A stretch of 64,000 nucleotides of DNA from Bretschneidera sinensis (Eukaryota; Streptophyta; Magnoliopsida; Brassicales; Akaniaceae), in contig CM043700.1 in the NCBI GenBank assembly GCA_023935145.1, forward strand, positions 31,683,001-31,747,000, written 5' to 3'. The translations under genes and the position numbers were made by a program. Below, piece after piece: positions 33,805 to 46,058 of this stretch (its first letter is position 1; each line of letters starts with the position of its first letter). The notes beneath the pieces were generated by a model. That model searched no databases. It saw nothing but the letters and a program-made list of their open reading frames with translations, and was not told the DNA's origin.

Positions 33805-36128
33805 TGTAGAGACCGTTCTTTTTATTTTAATGTTTTTATTTGAATTACTGTTTTCTTTAATTTTGAAATAATTAAATTTTTTGTGTTGATTGTGAGGATT
33901 AATTATATTGGGAGATGCGGAAGTTTCTATAGGAAACTATGAAGATAATTAAGAATTTTAGGGGTTTTGTGGAATTAGAGAAAAAGTGAAAGGAGTTGGT
34001 AAAATTGTAATTAAAAGGGTAAGGGAAGGACAAAGAAGGTTTTTCAATCTTTAGTATAAATATATTGAAGAGAGAAAGAGAGAGAGAGAGACAACTCTCA
34101 TTCTTGGCTCACTCTCAAAATTTCTAGAAATTTCAAGACTTCTCTACTCTCTTCGTTTCTCTTGACTTTTATGCTAGAAGAATTGAGGATTTGGGAAGAA
34201 AAATAGCAAGGATTTCTTGGCTAAATTTCGTTGTTTTTGTGTGAAAATTGTGTAGAACCTAAGTTTTTGTTTACCTAATTTAAGTTTTTATGAAGAAATT
34301 AAAAGAGAGAGACCTTAAGGGTTTCAAAATATGTTCTTGTAAATTGATTTCATAAGTTTGAGTTCGAAAATTTTGGATTTGAAAGCATCTTGAAACGATT
34401 TGAAGAGAAAATATATTTTTAGGTTTCAAGAATGGGTTTTGTATTGGGATTTATGGTTCGAAGTCTTTAAACTTGAAACTTGTTATGGGTATTGTGGGGC
34501 TTTGTCTTAAAACCTTAGGGAAACACTTATATGTCAAAGGATTTGGGAAATTCTGAGCAAATTGTGGTGATTTTGAAGGAAAAAGTTGATTTTTCTCAGG
34601 TGTTTTTACTGAAATCGAGTTACCAGTCGACTAGTAGCTAGGGGTACCAATCGACTGCTATAAGTATATAGTCGCCTGGAAAATGGGTAGAAAGTTTCTG
34701 GACTTAATTGATTCGACTGAAAGTTCTATACAGTCGATTGAAAGAGCAATACAGTCGACTGGATCAACTTATTCTCAAATAAAATCAAACTTTTTTCTTA
34801 TATTTCAATGTTTTAACTCCTTTTAAACTATTCCAAATGAATTATGAGTTAGAAATAGAATTAAATTGTTGTAAGAACACTTAGACAAAGAAAGAGTAAT
34901 TGAGTTAGGGCATAGTTTTCCTTCTTTACTTTCTTTCTTAGTGTAATTAAGTGTTATGATTATGTAAATCTTATTTTGATTAGTTAAGTAATATCTTCTA
35001 TAGGTGAAATTGAAGAACGTAATAAGAGTAAGGAAATAATTCGAGATTAAGACTCAATTCTCAGGTGAGATTACTTTACTTTTAATAAACGTGAAGGTTA
35101 ATAATGAAAAAGTGAAAGATTAATACTTATGAAAAGTATAAGTTATGTTTTTGTATATAATGAGATAATGAGACTCCTTATGTTTGCATATAAGTAAATG
35201 GATGGAATTGGATTGAAGATTGTATTATGTTTGCATTTATTATATCATGTGTAGATTTGATGATATGTTATTGAGGGGAGAGTGATGGGATAAATTACGG
35301 TGGGTCCCTTCTCACGAGGGGTGTAAAGGTACCAAAGAAACTTTGGATGTTTAAGACCTCACCTGAAAGATTGGTGTATGGGATCCGAAATTTTTGAAAT
35401 TGTGAAATTCTAAATGAATGATTGAGAATGATATACTGGTACGTGGGGAGATGTCCCCGTTGTATTGATATTTTTGAATTGATTGAATTATGCATCATTT
35501 CATATTGCATTGTACATTATGTGAAAATGATTTGATTGGCCCATGAAAGGCGTATGAATTGATAGGCCCATGAAGGACGTGTGATTTGATTTACCCATGA
35601 AGGGTATATGTTTGATTTGCCTATTGAGAGATGTGTAATACTTATGTAATGGATAAATGAAAATTCTTAATAATTGTAAGAATAATACTTGATTAAATAA
35701 ATATTTGAAAGCGATTACTTTAAGTAAAAGTGAGTAGTCGTTGAGCTTTATAGCTCACCTTCTCCCATTAAACTTTACAGGAAGTTTTGCAAAAGATCTT
35801 GGATCTTAGGCAACGATTTGTGAAGAGATTGAAGCCTCTTAAGTTGGTCCATGAGCGAGGCATCCTTGTTCTGTTCTTTCGTATAAGTTTGTATATGTAT
35901 GTAGTTTGTTCATGTATAAAAATCAACCATCGAAGGTTGTGTCCCTTGAGACACCATGTAATCTTTAAGCGATATGCTTAAAGCTTTTGATATAATTATA
36001 TGAATATTGTATATAATATGATGTATGTCAAGAAATTTTTGTTATTATGTATGATTGTCCAGGTGCTCAGTTCTAAAAAAGTATTGGGTACCATTCCAAG
36101 TAGGGTCCACTTGGGATGAGTCATTACA
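33805..36128. mobile_element. Solo LTR (2.3 kb) with 5-bp target duplication
   Basis: A 2324-bp block starts TGTAGAGACCG and ends GAGTCATTACA, with GATCT duplicated at 33800-33804 and 36129-36133. Inside are a TATA-like TATAAATATATTG near 34060, a GA run (34073-34091), a leader-like stretch and short CAGTCGACTG-type phrases; no coding was found. The host element's frame resumes on the other side. Large size and ends suit a Tekay/Del-type gypsy LTR left after recombination between two LTRs. The solo-LTR reading is strong; the clade is a guess. Confidence 0.8.
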
Positions 36129-36133
36129 GATCT

Positions 36134-36579
36134 TCCCATCGCACCCGCTTACTCTTCGAAGCAATCATCCTCTCATTCAATATGTACAAGCTTTTTTCGT
36201 TTATGGTATCTGTCATCACTATTTTTGAAGCATCAAGAACTTGCATCTCATCATATTCATTAGCCTTTCCATTATCACTCTGCTTCATTCTACTCAACTC
36301 CTCCAAGTCTTTCATCGTGACCTTGTTTTGCAATTGTGTGTGTTCATCTTCCTCGTTATAGATGCACTCCTTATTTAAAAAATCTAGAGACTTGGATCTT
36401 GATCTTTCCTCCACCTTCCTTGAAGTGCTCCACTCAGTCACTCTATCTGGCTTTTCTCTTAATATAATCATGAACAATTCTTCAACCTCGAATACATTTG
36501 ATCTCTTCAACTTATCTCTCTCTGGAGGTATCGCGAGAACCTCTCCATCCATCCAAACTTCCTTGCCCACCATTAACAT
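36134..36579 (-). pseudogene. Gag-like remnant of the pol-less element
   Basis: A minus-strand frame of 151 codons, cut by the solo LTR. Its distal part (KDLEELSRMKQSDNGKANE, then MQVLDASKIVMTDTINEKS) resembles the corresponding piece at 60285-60879. Beyond the insert the frame resumes and both copies finish with RI-stop-A[KN]VEI shortly before the LTR. The earlier part of the frame is not recognisable as a standard Copia gag. Confidence 0.55.
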
Positions 36580-36767
36580 CGTGACTTCTTATTCCGGTGG
36601 CAAGTACTTTGTCTCTGTCAACATACTACTCAACAAATTAGTAATAATGGAATTGAAAAATCTAATATTCATCATATCTTCTTTTATCTTCAATTTATCA
36701 ATAGTTCAATATCAATCAGGCATATATTTTGTATTTTTGCCATTGGAATCACATCTTTGAAACCACT

Positions 36768-37353
36768 TATTGGGATTTAACCTTCAAAAATCCACTTATT
36801 CAAATTTTAGATAAAAACACAACCAAAACAATTAAATAGGCAAATAAAATAAAGAGCAAAAACACTAAGAATTAATGTGGTTCGACAACCTTTTTGCCTA
36901 CATCCACTAACAAACCAATTACTTTATTAATCTTCAATTACAACTTTAGAAAGAGCAAAGTTATCAAACTTTCACCCCAAAGTCACAATACAATCAAAAC
37001 TCTTAACCTAACTCTAGTTGTAAGTTCTCTCCTTACTTGACAACCCAAAACCCCAATACACCCAAAGTTCTCATTCTAGCTCTAGTAGTAAACCCCTATT
37101 GTTTATAATGTATATAGAAATTATAAGTATTTCTCAAACCTTCTCAGGAATCCCTTTATATAGAGGATATTTTTTTAATACTATTAGGAAAAAAAAAACA
37201 ACAACAAAGAAAACAACTTCTATTACTATTAGTACAAACAATATCCAATAGGAAACTACCACCACTCCCATTAGAACAAACAACAATAAAATAAAAATTT
37301 ATTTTTCTCAAATCAATTAGAAGTTCTCTTTGTGGGGAATTGAGCTAAAATCC

Positions 37354-37358
<5 letters not shown>
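36768..37358 (-). repeat. 5' LTR of the pol-less Copia-type element
   Basis: 591 bases, paired with 33133-33721; first base pair TA instead of TG. It runs directly into the CA repeat at 37357. Confidence 0.82.

Positions 37359-37430
<72 letters not shown>
37357..37430 (+). repeat. Microsatellite (CA)32 then (TA)5
   Basis: 64 bases of pure CA (37357-37420) followed by a TA run, directly at the outer edge of an LTR. Pure tracts of this length are usually polymorphic. Confidence 0.97.
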
Positions 37431-37432
<2 letters not shown>

Positions 37433-39500
37433 AACATATATGTTCGGATAACTGCTATTTTAAAGTTGCTTTTTACGTCTTCAATTGTAATAATGCAACA
37501 TTTTAATGGGAAACACGTATCAATCACTTTTAAATTTGTTTTTTCATTATTTTTTTTGAAATTTTTCTGAAGAGATTTAAAAAAAAATCGATTGAAAACA
37601 TAAAAAAATGTTTCTAAAGAAGTTTATATAAAACAATAAAAAAGACCAAACATGTTTTGAAAATGGCAGAACTACTTTTTAAAATAGAAAATTATTTTCG
37701 AAAATAAATCCACAACTTTTTCTCTTTATATATTAGTATTATATAGGGTGCTTATATTGCCAGAGCAAAAATTATTATGGTCATAGTTGATTTTTTTATT
37801 GGACAACATTATCAAATTGAGTTAATAAAAAAAATTAAAAACTCATTTTTTTGGTCCCTAAAATTTAGGGTAGTGTTTCAATTTCAGTTTAGTATTGATT
37901 CCCTCAAAGGGTGATGATTAATTGTACACTCAATTTAACCATAATTCCATTATTTTGTCAAAATTTCAAATAATCAAGTTGTTCATCATCTTCTCCATGA
38001 GATTCTTCAATATGAGAATTCCTTTAATTGAACAACAGTACAAAATACCATTACATTTTCTTTCAATTATTCTCAACAATCAAAGTCGAGAGAATCATGT
38101 GAAAGGCTAACACAATCCAACAAACAAAATCCCAAAAATAAAAAATAAAACAAAATCCGTAAAGCTTTGAAGAACATTGTTGATGTGAACGTGCAAGATG
38201 CATAGGTTAACGGGTGCTCTAATTATGCTTGTTACTCAATGATAAATGTCTACCAGAATTTTAAATTTGTATTTAAATTTAAATGGTATTTCAAATATCC
38301 ATTTTATTTGAGTGTGTAAATGAATTATATATAAAAAAAGAATCTTTGTAAATTCAAAACAAAATTTACATTAATTACATTATAACTACTTTATTTAATA
38401 TTTCTTTAGCAAGTTTTTAAGCACCAACACAATCACTGCAGGGTTTCTTGAACCAATAAAATCAATCCATGCATTGACTCATCCCTGCAAAGTACAATGT
38501 TCATAAGAAAATTCAATTTTACACAGGTTGGTTGGTGGGAAAATTAAATTTTCATAAATTTTTAAATTTTTAAGGTGTTGTTCAGACGTTTGTTTAAAAA
38601 TAATTTAAAATTTAAATCATTAAAATTTAAATAATTTTAAATCGCATTTAAACAATTCTCAAAACATAACCTAAATGATTTGAATACAATGTGTGCATGG
38701 TTTTTTTTAAGGGCTTCAGGCCCAAAGTGGTACTAATCTGTTTGTTTGAGTTTAATGGGAAGACTTGGCCCATGTAATTTTCATTCTAATTTTACATTAT
38801 TACAGTCTCTTAAGTAAATTTTTTTTGGGCCTTTTGCATGCTTAATTTATATCAATTACTTCCCCCTAAAAAAATTATATGAATTACTTGGTTACTTGTT
38901 TGTAATATGCCATTGCATATAATAAAATCTTGATTTTTATATTATATATTCTTTAAAATTTGACTTGTTCCTTTTATGTTTTAGGTTTTTGGACAAGTGC
39001 TGTTAACGGAACCATGGAATGGGTGGTGTGGGAAAACTCCAAAGGTCAAAATATAATATTTATGTACCTGTATTTTTGTGTGTACAATAATCTAATTTAT
39101 TTCAACTTATTTCTAAATTTGATAAAACCATATTATAATAGGTAGAAAAAATATTAGTTTGATTAAAGAAAATTTTATATAAGGCTTCTTAAATAAGTTT
39201 TTGATACAATTATAACTTATAAATATGAATTATATTGATGTGAGCAAAAATATACCACCCAATAAGAGACAGACATGTGGTGAACTTTCAAAGACATAAC
39301 AGTAATTTCACATTTGAAGCATAATCACCAATGCATAAGAGACGTATTGTTTGTTAAAGTACAAACTTATTTAGAGGGAAAAATGATAATTTCATTTGGA
39401 TAGCCCATCGTCTTTCTCATTAGAGTAAGATTCTTAATCTTCATAAAATTAAGGCTCATTATTCAAGGTATCACTTTATGGACACACTTCCTCAAATAAT
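37431..39500. other. Intergenic, AT-rich
   Basis: No coding feature recognised. 38575-38690 has palindromic AAATTTAAAT stretches resembling a small worn MITE. Confidence 0.35.
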
Positions 39501-39503
39501 CCT

Positions 39504-40320
39504 CTATTTGCTCTCAATTAATTCCTTTACGTCACCCAAGTGATCAATGGGGCATGTCTTTATAGTGTATGGTTCAATGTTGTGCATTTTAAAGTTAAAG
39601 GGTAGTTTCATGTCCATAACCTCTTTAGAGAAAAGGCTCCCAAAAAGTTTAATTTTGTCAAGGATGTTCATATGATTGCCCCTCAGTGTGAGCCCTATTC
39701 GTTTGTTCATTTTCCTCAGTTGTCAACTGACCTTAGAGTGTTCTTGTTCATGTTGTTTCCTCAACGGTCGAGAATTGGATACATACTCAGCCTCATGATC
39801 AGAGAGTTGGGACTCCCTAGTACGCGATCGACTATTTTGATCGGGTGAGCCCGACTTCAACAATTTTCACCTCGATCGTCACGTTGACTGGAGTGAATCT
39901 CGATGACTCGAGGGTTGGGGGCACAAGGTCTTTCTTTGTTTTCCATAGTGGGAGTCGCACCGACCTCACTGAGGTGTGCTTGGTAAGGATGAACTCGGAT
40001 CAACTTTGGTACCATCTGAGTGACCAATGCAGCTAAATTGTCATACTGACGTCGAAGCTCTTCATGCTTGACTCGACTAACCAAGGCCAAAGGGTCCTCG
40101 GCTTGGATATCCTCTAGCAGATCAAGCTAGACCCAATCATCGTTTGCCTTAGGGTTTTGACGATTCCTTGAGGCTTAACGAAGGTTGCATCCATCTATAG
40201 GTCCTAGGGTGGAAGAAGTTCAACCATTTCTCTTCTCTCTACCTTAGTGGTCAAGTGAACAGTACTTCATAAGGTTGGAGGAGGAGTTAATGGTTTCTTA
40301 GACGACATCGTTCAGATGAA
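39504..40320 (-). pseudogene. Tat/Ogre-type retrotransposon gag remnant
   Basis: The minus strand contains worn gag pieces: HEELRRQYDNLAALVTQM (about 40072-40015), an Arg/Ser-rich stretch (about 39850-39790), and LFSKEVMDMKLPFNFKM then EPYTIKTCPIDHL (39640-39530). These match the order of plant Tat-lineage gags (SPFS-x-LP-x-F-K then P-YDG-x-DP-x-DHL). Several stops interrupt it. No protease or pol was found to the left. Confidence 0.6.
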
Positions 40321-40360
40321 TTTATTGAGTTTCCACGGACGACGACAACTATTGATGCTG

Positions 40361-40566
40361 AAAAGAAGCCAAATGGATGATTTTGTCAAGTCTGGTCTTA
40401 CGTCCAATCCAATTGTCTTGCTAATGTAAGATCCATATGAGTAGGGCGTAAGAACACCTAAAAAAAAGAAGTCAAATGGGTGATTTTGTCAAGTCTGGTC
40501 TTACTTCCAATCCAGTTATCTTGCTAATGTCACATCCATATGAGTAGGACATAAGAACACCTGAAA
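40361..40566. repeat. Tandem duplication of 103 bp
   Basis: 40361-40463 is repeated at 40464-40566 with about a dozen differences. Both begin AAAAGAAG[CT]CAAATGG and contain GATTTTGTCAAGTCTGGTCT. It lies just before (minus-strand sense) the Tat gag remnant. Confidence 0.9.
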
Positions 40567-41837
40567 AATGAAAGCCATTAGGAATTTTGTTCTTCGAAAA
40601 AGACCTTTCAATGCTTAAATCAAACTGATGACCAATAATGACGTAAAGAAATGAAGTGAATGCAAAGAGAAGAATATTTGAGGAAGTACGTCTAAAATGT
40701 TATATCTAGAATAATGAACCATTTTATAGAGTTAAAAATCTTACTCTAACGGCAAATGTGGTGGATCCTCCGAACAAAGTTACCATTTTTCCTTGCAAAC
40801 AAGGCGATGCTTTAACAAGTGAAGCTGTAGGATGTGCTTCTTCTCTTTATAGTGGCTTGTGTCATTTTCAAATAAATGTCATAAAAAATTCCATCTCTCC
40901 TTATCTCTTATTTTGCTAACGGCCGTTAGAATTAGGATATCGAAAAAGGGTAGACCATAAGAAAACGTAAGCTCTTTTATAGGTTGGGCTCATATTTTTT
41001 AACTCGTATATTTTAACTAAGTTTTGTTTGGACTGGAACTAATAAGGATGCCTATTGGTTATGCTTAAGAAGCAAAATTACTCTTAGAAATATTAAAATT
41101 AGTTTAAAAAAAGCCTTAATATAATGCCCCGTGGTGATCTATGTAAGCCATGTGTAGTATTGGCAATCTCTCTGGTAGGTTGAAAGCTTTGTCCCCAAAA
41201 AAAAAAAAATCGTTTGATAATTAATTTTTAGCAAAAGTAATTTTTTTTTCTTTCAATATCTCTCATTTCACGCTAAATTATAATAAGTCCAACAATTTCA
41301 AGTTGTTGTGGTTGCGGAAGATGTTCTAGGTAATTCTTTTTTGATAGTATATCTCAAATTAGACTACTTACCTAGACAATTATTGCAAATAAATAAAATA
41401 ATTTTATCAAAAAATAAAAATATATTTAAATGATAATTATGATTTGATGATGATAATTTAATAATAATTATATATAATTTTAAATTTTATTTATTAAAAA
41501 TATTGTTAAATTTAGATCGACACACCAAAATGAATTGAAATCAAAACGTTTCGTTCTAATAATTAAAATGAAATGTTGTTCGCCATGAAATTTAAAAATC
41601 AATCAAAAATCCTTCAATCACGTAATACCACAAATATCATTTTATTATTTATTTTATAATTTTTAATGAGATAATAAATTATGAATGAAAAAAGCTTTAA
41701 CAAAAGTTTCTAAAGCTGGTCGTAGACAAGATCACAAGAAATTCTCCGGGGGCACAACACATCAGCAGACCTTATAAAATTTTACCCGCACGCGCGGGAG
41801 TTTTCTTTAAAAGCTTTTCCACCGAGAACATAAAGAA
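40567..41837. other. Intergenic, upstream of the BIG GRAIN-like gene
   Basis: AT-rich; no coding. CACGCGCGGGAG near 41790 is the only GC-rich stretch, about 530 bases before the start codon, and could belong to the core promoter. Confidence 0.35.
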
Positions 41838-42167
41838 GTAAGCATATCTCTCTCTTTTCCTTCTCTTTTGACTTTGTTATTTTCTTTCATATTCTACATG
41901 CAAGCGTGTGATTTTGCCTTTGCCTCTTTCTCTCTGTTCTCAGTTGAGTATTGTGTAGTGTTGCTCATTTATGTTCAATCAAAGTTTACAACTCACGAAC
42001 ATTATTAGCTCATTACATATATAGCAAAAAAAGAAAAAAAAACAGAGTAAACAACTAAACACAGTACTGTCCACTTCAGTTTTGAGGAAATTTCCTTTTT
42101 TTTTCTCTCTCTTTTTTCTATGTTCTACACATGATCTACTTGCGTTCTAATTAATGTGTCTTTGCAG
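41838..42167 (+). other. Probable 5'-UTR intron of the BIG GRAIN-like gene
   Basis: Donor AAAGAA|GTAAGC and acceptor TGTCTTTGCAG|CTTTTG enclose a T-rich 330-base stretch in front of the coding exon. Predicted from splice signals alone. Confidence 0.45.
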
Positions 42168-42318
42168 CTTTTGACATTCTCTTAGCAGACATTAGAGCTG
42201 TTCATCTCTCTTAAATTAACAACCTTACCGTCCTTTTCTTCATTTTCTATCTAATACCCTTCTCTCTGTTTTCTCTTTATAAGTCTCTGTTTGCTCTGTT
42301 TAATTTGTTCATGTTAAG

Positions 42319-43548
42319 ATGCATAGAAGAGAGAAACCTCTACGAGAACCCACCTTTCCTCACAGAAGGAGAACCCCTTCCTTTTCTTCTTCTCTTCTTG
42401 ACTCAATTTACCGTTCGATCGACGAATCAAACGGCCACGAAGGAGAGTTCGGCTACTACAGAGAACCAGCAACCATGATCAAGAAACAGAGCAATTCTAG
42501 CATCAACCATGATGCTTATCCACAAGGAGAGAAAGAGAAGATATCGAATCTTCGACGAGCTATTATGATAGAGAACTGGGCTCAGAAGCAGAGTGGTTAT
42601 GGTGGTTCTGCTTACATGAATTCAACTTCGAGCTCCTCAGATTCTAGCTCAGGGGGAGTCTTTTCTTCTTCAGAGGCAGAGTCGTATCACAAAGAGAAAT
42701 CGAGAAGATCATCAAAACAATGTAGATCAGAGAAGTGTACGCAATTTGAGCAGAGGATTAATCATGAAAACAAGCAACAGCAAAAGCCAAAGCGTGAAGG
42801 TGGTGGTAGTGACGGCTTTACAAAGACGAAATTGAAAGCCTTGAAAATATACGGAGAATTGAAGAAAGTGAAGCAACCCATTTCACCTGGTGGCCGCATA
42901 ACTAGTTTCTTGAACTCAATTTTCAATTCTAATGCAAAGAAAGTGAAGATTTGCTCTGCTGGGGCCACGGAGGATGTGAATTTTGATCGTAAATCAAAGT
43001 CTGCTTGCTCATCGGCTACTTCAGTTTCAAGGTCTTGCTTAAGCAAAACACCATCTTCTTCAACAAGAGGAGGTAAGTACAGTAGTACTAATGGCATGAA
43101 GAGGTCTGTTAGATTTTATCCTGTTAGTGTCATTGTTGATGAAGATTGTAGACCTTGTGGCGAAAAATGTATCTATGAAGATGATCCAAGCTTAAAGACA
43201 ACACCAACAATTCAAAACATTGTTAAGAGTTCTTCGTTGAAGGCAGACCTCAAGGCTTATGCCATGGAGAAAGGAGCAGGAGTTGATAGAATACCGCGGG
43301 ATTATTGGAGCAATTATCAGAACAAGAGCACCCATGAATTTGATTTGAAGGGTTTTCGTGATGATTATGTTGTTGATGATGATGATGAAGATGAAGATGA
43401 AAATGATGATGCTTTGAGTTATTCAAGCTCTGATCTCTTTGAGCTTGATCACCTCATTGGAATTGGAAGGTACAGAGAGGAGCTCCCTGTTTATGAAACT
43501 ACCAATTTGAAAACTAATCAAGCAATTGCTAATGGCTTGATCTTGTAA
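42319..43548 (+). CDS. BIG GRAIN 1-like protein (single exon)
   Basis: Rice BIG GRAIN 1 is a plasma-membrane protein that raises auxin transport and response and enlarges grains; the biochemical role of the family is not known. The 409-aa frame has the family's N-terminal signature PSFSSSLLDSIYRSIDES (about residues 20-37), Ser-rich and Lys-rich low-complexity middle parts, KTKLKALKIYGELKKVKQPI with GGRITSFLNSIF (about 170-205), an acidic run (about 352-366) and the C-terminal SSDLFELDHLIGIG-RYREELPVYETT. No introns in the coding part, as usual. ATG at 42319 has A at -3. A second ATG eight bases upstream (42311) is out of frame and opens a 55-codon uORF overlapping the gene start. Confidence 0.9.
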   Translation: MHRREKPLREPTFPHRRRTPSFSSSLLDSIYRSIDESNGHEGEFGYYREPATMIKKQSNSSINHDAYPQGEKEKISNLRRAIMIENWAQKQSGYGGSAYMNSTSSSSDSSSGGVFSSSEAESYHKEKSRRSSKQCRSEKCTQFEQRINHENKQQQKPKREGGGSDGFTKTKLKALKIYGELKKVKQPISPGGRITSFLNSIFNSNAKKVKICSAGATEDVNFDRKSKSACSSATSVSRSCLSKTPSSSTRGGKYSSTNGMKRSVRFYPVSVIVDEDCRPCGEKCIYEDDPSLKTTPTIQNIVKSSSLKADLKAYAMEKGAGVDRIPRDYWSNYQNKSTHEFDLKGFRDDYVVDDDDEDEDENDDALSYSSSDLFELDHLIGIGRYREELPVYETTNLKTNQAIANGLIL

Positions 43549-45941
43549 CTCATTATCTTTTGAAATCAATGTAATTAATGGTTAATTTGGGTGGTTTAAA
43601 TTGATGAATAAGCCCTCTTTTTTTCCTTTTAAATGTTTATTTTCTAATAAATTTTCTTGCCGAAAGAATTAAGCTTAAAGTTGTGAAAAATTCAAAGTAG
43701 GGGAGCGAAGATTCAACATTTACATTCACATAGTGAAGCGTTAAAGCAATATAGATGGAAGAATTATTAAAAAGTGAAAAAGGAAAAGTTAACAAAAAAA
43801 ATTGTTCCCCCATGAGAAGAGGAGAGAGTGAAAAACGCTTGGGGTTTTCACCTGCTTAGCACATGGCCTCAACGTCATAAATAAATTAGTACATACTTTT
43901 CAATCCAAGCGAATTAAAAATGATTTATTACAAAAGAGGTTTTCTGCTCATTTAAAATAGTACTACTACTAATTCAAAATGTTCTCTTCAGTTTGCTAGC
44001 TAGCTGCACTTTAATGGGAAAAAATCTTGGCGGACTTAGCTGCAGTGTTTTTGCATTGATTGGATTCGTGACTGGTAATTCGTTGGAACATCATTAATAA
44101 TGATAATCTGTACGAATATTATTATTAATTAAGTTCTCAAAAATTATCAATTAAATTTTCAATCCACCCATTAGAGCCAAGAATTTCTCATTCAATGGAC
44201 AAATCTTGAATATCTGTCTTATTAAATCTTGAATTTCATACTTGAACAAGAAGAAAATGGGAATCTATGAATGATCTTAATGTCCCAACAGAAAATTATG
44301 CAGATGAATAATGTGAGAGACATTGCAAACAAGTAGGGTCACTCATGGAATCTCAAAGTCAAAATACAGCAAAATCAACATCATGGCAAAAATCTAAACC
44401 AGCTTTTGCACTAAAGAAGAAAATAAAGAAGTTTGTGGTACTGCCAATTTATCATCTTTCTCAAGTTACCAAAAGAATCGTTCACTTTTGTGGGTTTAAT
44501 TTTCTTTATTGTTTGCTTTTTCCTGTTGTCTTTTCTCAATTCTCCTCTGCTGGGACGAGGGTAATTGAGAGTTGGTCTCATTAGTCAACTATGGAGGCCA
44601 TTCAATGTTGCTTCATATCATTATCCATAATCTTATTGGATGCTTACACATTACACGATGCAATCTATAATCTCACCAGTAGCATAAAGGTATCACAATT
44701 GACGTCAACAAACTTGTAAAACATAATGAAGAATCAATAAAATTAACTGATCTATATTCTTTGATTCTCTTGTACCGTAAAATCTTTGAATATCTTGCTT
44801 AACGGTAAACACACTCCACACTAAAAGAAAGTGTTCAAAAGTTTCATAGCACAAAAAAAATAAAAACATATGAACCAATTAATTTCTTTGATTCCTCCTG
44901 AAGCATGTTATATAGTTATTATAGGTTTATTACTGTTATTTGCGATATCTTTACTCGATTGATTGGATTGCAGATTGTATTGTATAATGTGTATATGACG
45001 AATAAAAACATTTGAACTCCTTGTATATATTATATTGTGTAATATTCATCGTAAATCGATCGATGATACCCATTTTTTATTAATTATTATATTATTATCA
45101 TCATTAATATGATCACAGTTAAATCTAAATATTATCATAAAGAGAGCATTGAAAAAATGACAAAGTTAGGGCTACCGATCAATCACGTTGTCTATATCAT
45201 GCCGGTAAGCAGTCGTAAGGCATGCTTCTCACCAACCATGCAAAAAATTCTGGCACATACCATTGATGGATTATAATTTTTATAATTTGTGTAACAAGTG
45301 CAATTAAGTGGCACAATCCAGTTAATATAGCTAAGACCTTCACAATTTTGTCTTAATAGGAAGGTTCATACTCGGTCACATACGCAGTTGTGTAGGGTTA
45401 CTATAGATTGCCGCCATATATTTGTAAGTGTCACTTAGCCAAGATATTATGCGTATATATAAACAGTAAATGGGTATTATTGGGCAATCCCATGGGGTCT
45501 CTTACAAATCATGAATTGTTCTTTTATCAATAAGTCATTTGGTTCACATTCTAAGGCCTTAGTGCATGCTTATCCAAATTGTATGTATTTGTGCAAATGA
45601 TAATTTTGTAACATTTGCATTGAAAGTATAAAATTTATTTTATTTTTAAATAAAATGTGATGAGTTAAAATATTCAGTTATATAAGAATTGAACACGTGA
45701 ATCATTATATCATTAGTAACGATGTTTAATCACTTAAACAATGTGACTCGTGAATCTAAACTGTACGGGACAAATTTTCGTAGGAATAGGTGATGACTCA
45801 TAAATATAAAAAAATTAAGGATTTGAATCCTTAAAGTTAAGGGATGGTTCGCAAGTCCACACACCATGAGTAAATCTACATTCACAAAACCTACCATAGA
45901 TCCTTCAGAAATGTCACCTCTCCTCATTACTTATATAAGTA
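43549..45941. other. Intergenic downstream of the BIG GRAIN-like gene
   Basis: The first few hundred bases should be 3' UTR. A 79-codon frame at 44345-44584 has no recognised family and is not called. The rest is AT-rich without recognised features. Confidence 0.35.
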
Positions 45942-46058
45942 ATGTTTGGGTTGTTATTAAAGTTAACTTTAAGTCAGTTTAAATGGGTTCAAAATAATTT
46001 AGCTTGAACCCATTTTAGCTAACTTACTTTAAGTTAACTTAACTAACAATTCAAGCAT
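45942..46058. mobile_element. Short foldback element (about 117 bp)
   Basis: Arms 45942-45992 and 46004-46058 are inverted copies with few mismatches. AGTTAACTTTAAGT...ATGGGTTCAA on the left pairs with TTGAACCCAT...ACTTTAAGTTAACT on the right, around an 11-base spacer. The whole could form one long hairpin. No target duplication was clear. Confidence 0.7.

Larger units (their letters stand above)
33133..37358 (-). mobile_element. Copia-type element without pol, split by a solo LTR
   Basis: LTRs at 33133-33721 and 36768-37358 share almost every phrase, e.g. TTATATAGAGGATATTTT and GTGGTTCG[GA]CAACC. Ends are TGTTGGG...CCCAACA and TATTGGG...CCTAACA. Coding points left. Inside the right LTR the minus strand has TGGTTTCAAAGA, a worn initiator tRNA-Met primer site. 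The internal part, once the 33805-36128 insert is removed, is only about 0.7 kb and holds a gag-like remnant with no integrase or RT. Same family as 59925-62125. Confidence 0.8.

Noticed and set aside
37345..37527. Frame of alternating Val-Cys
   Set aside because: It is simply the translation of the (CA)32 microsatellite.
44345..44584. A 79-codon plus-strand frame with a Lys-rich start and a hydrophobic middle
   Set aside because: No recognised family, no splice or promoter support, and length within chance in this AT-rich DNA. A small unknown protein cannot be excluded.
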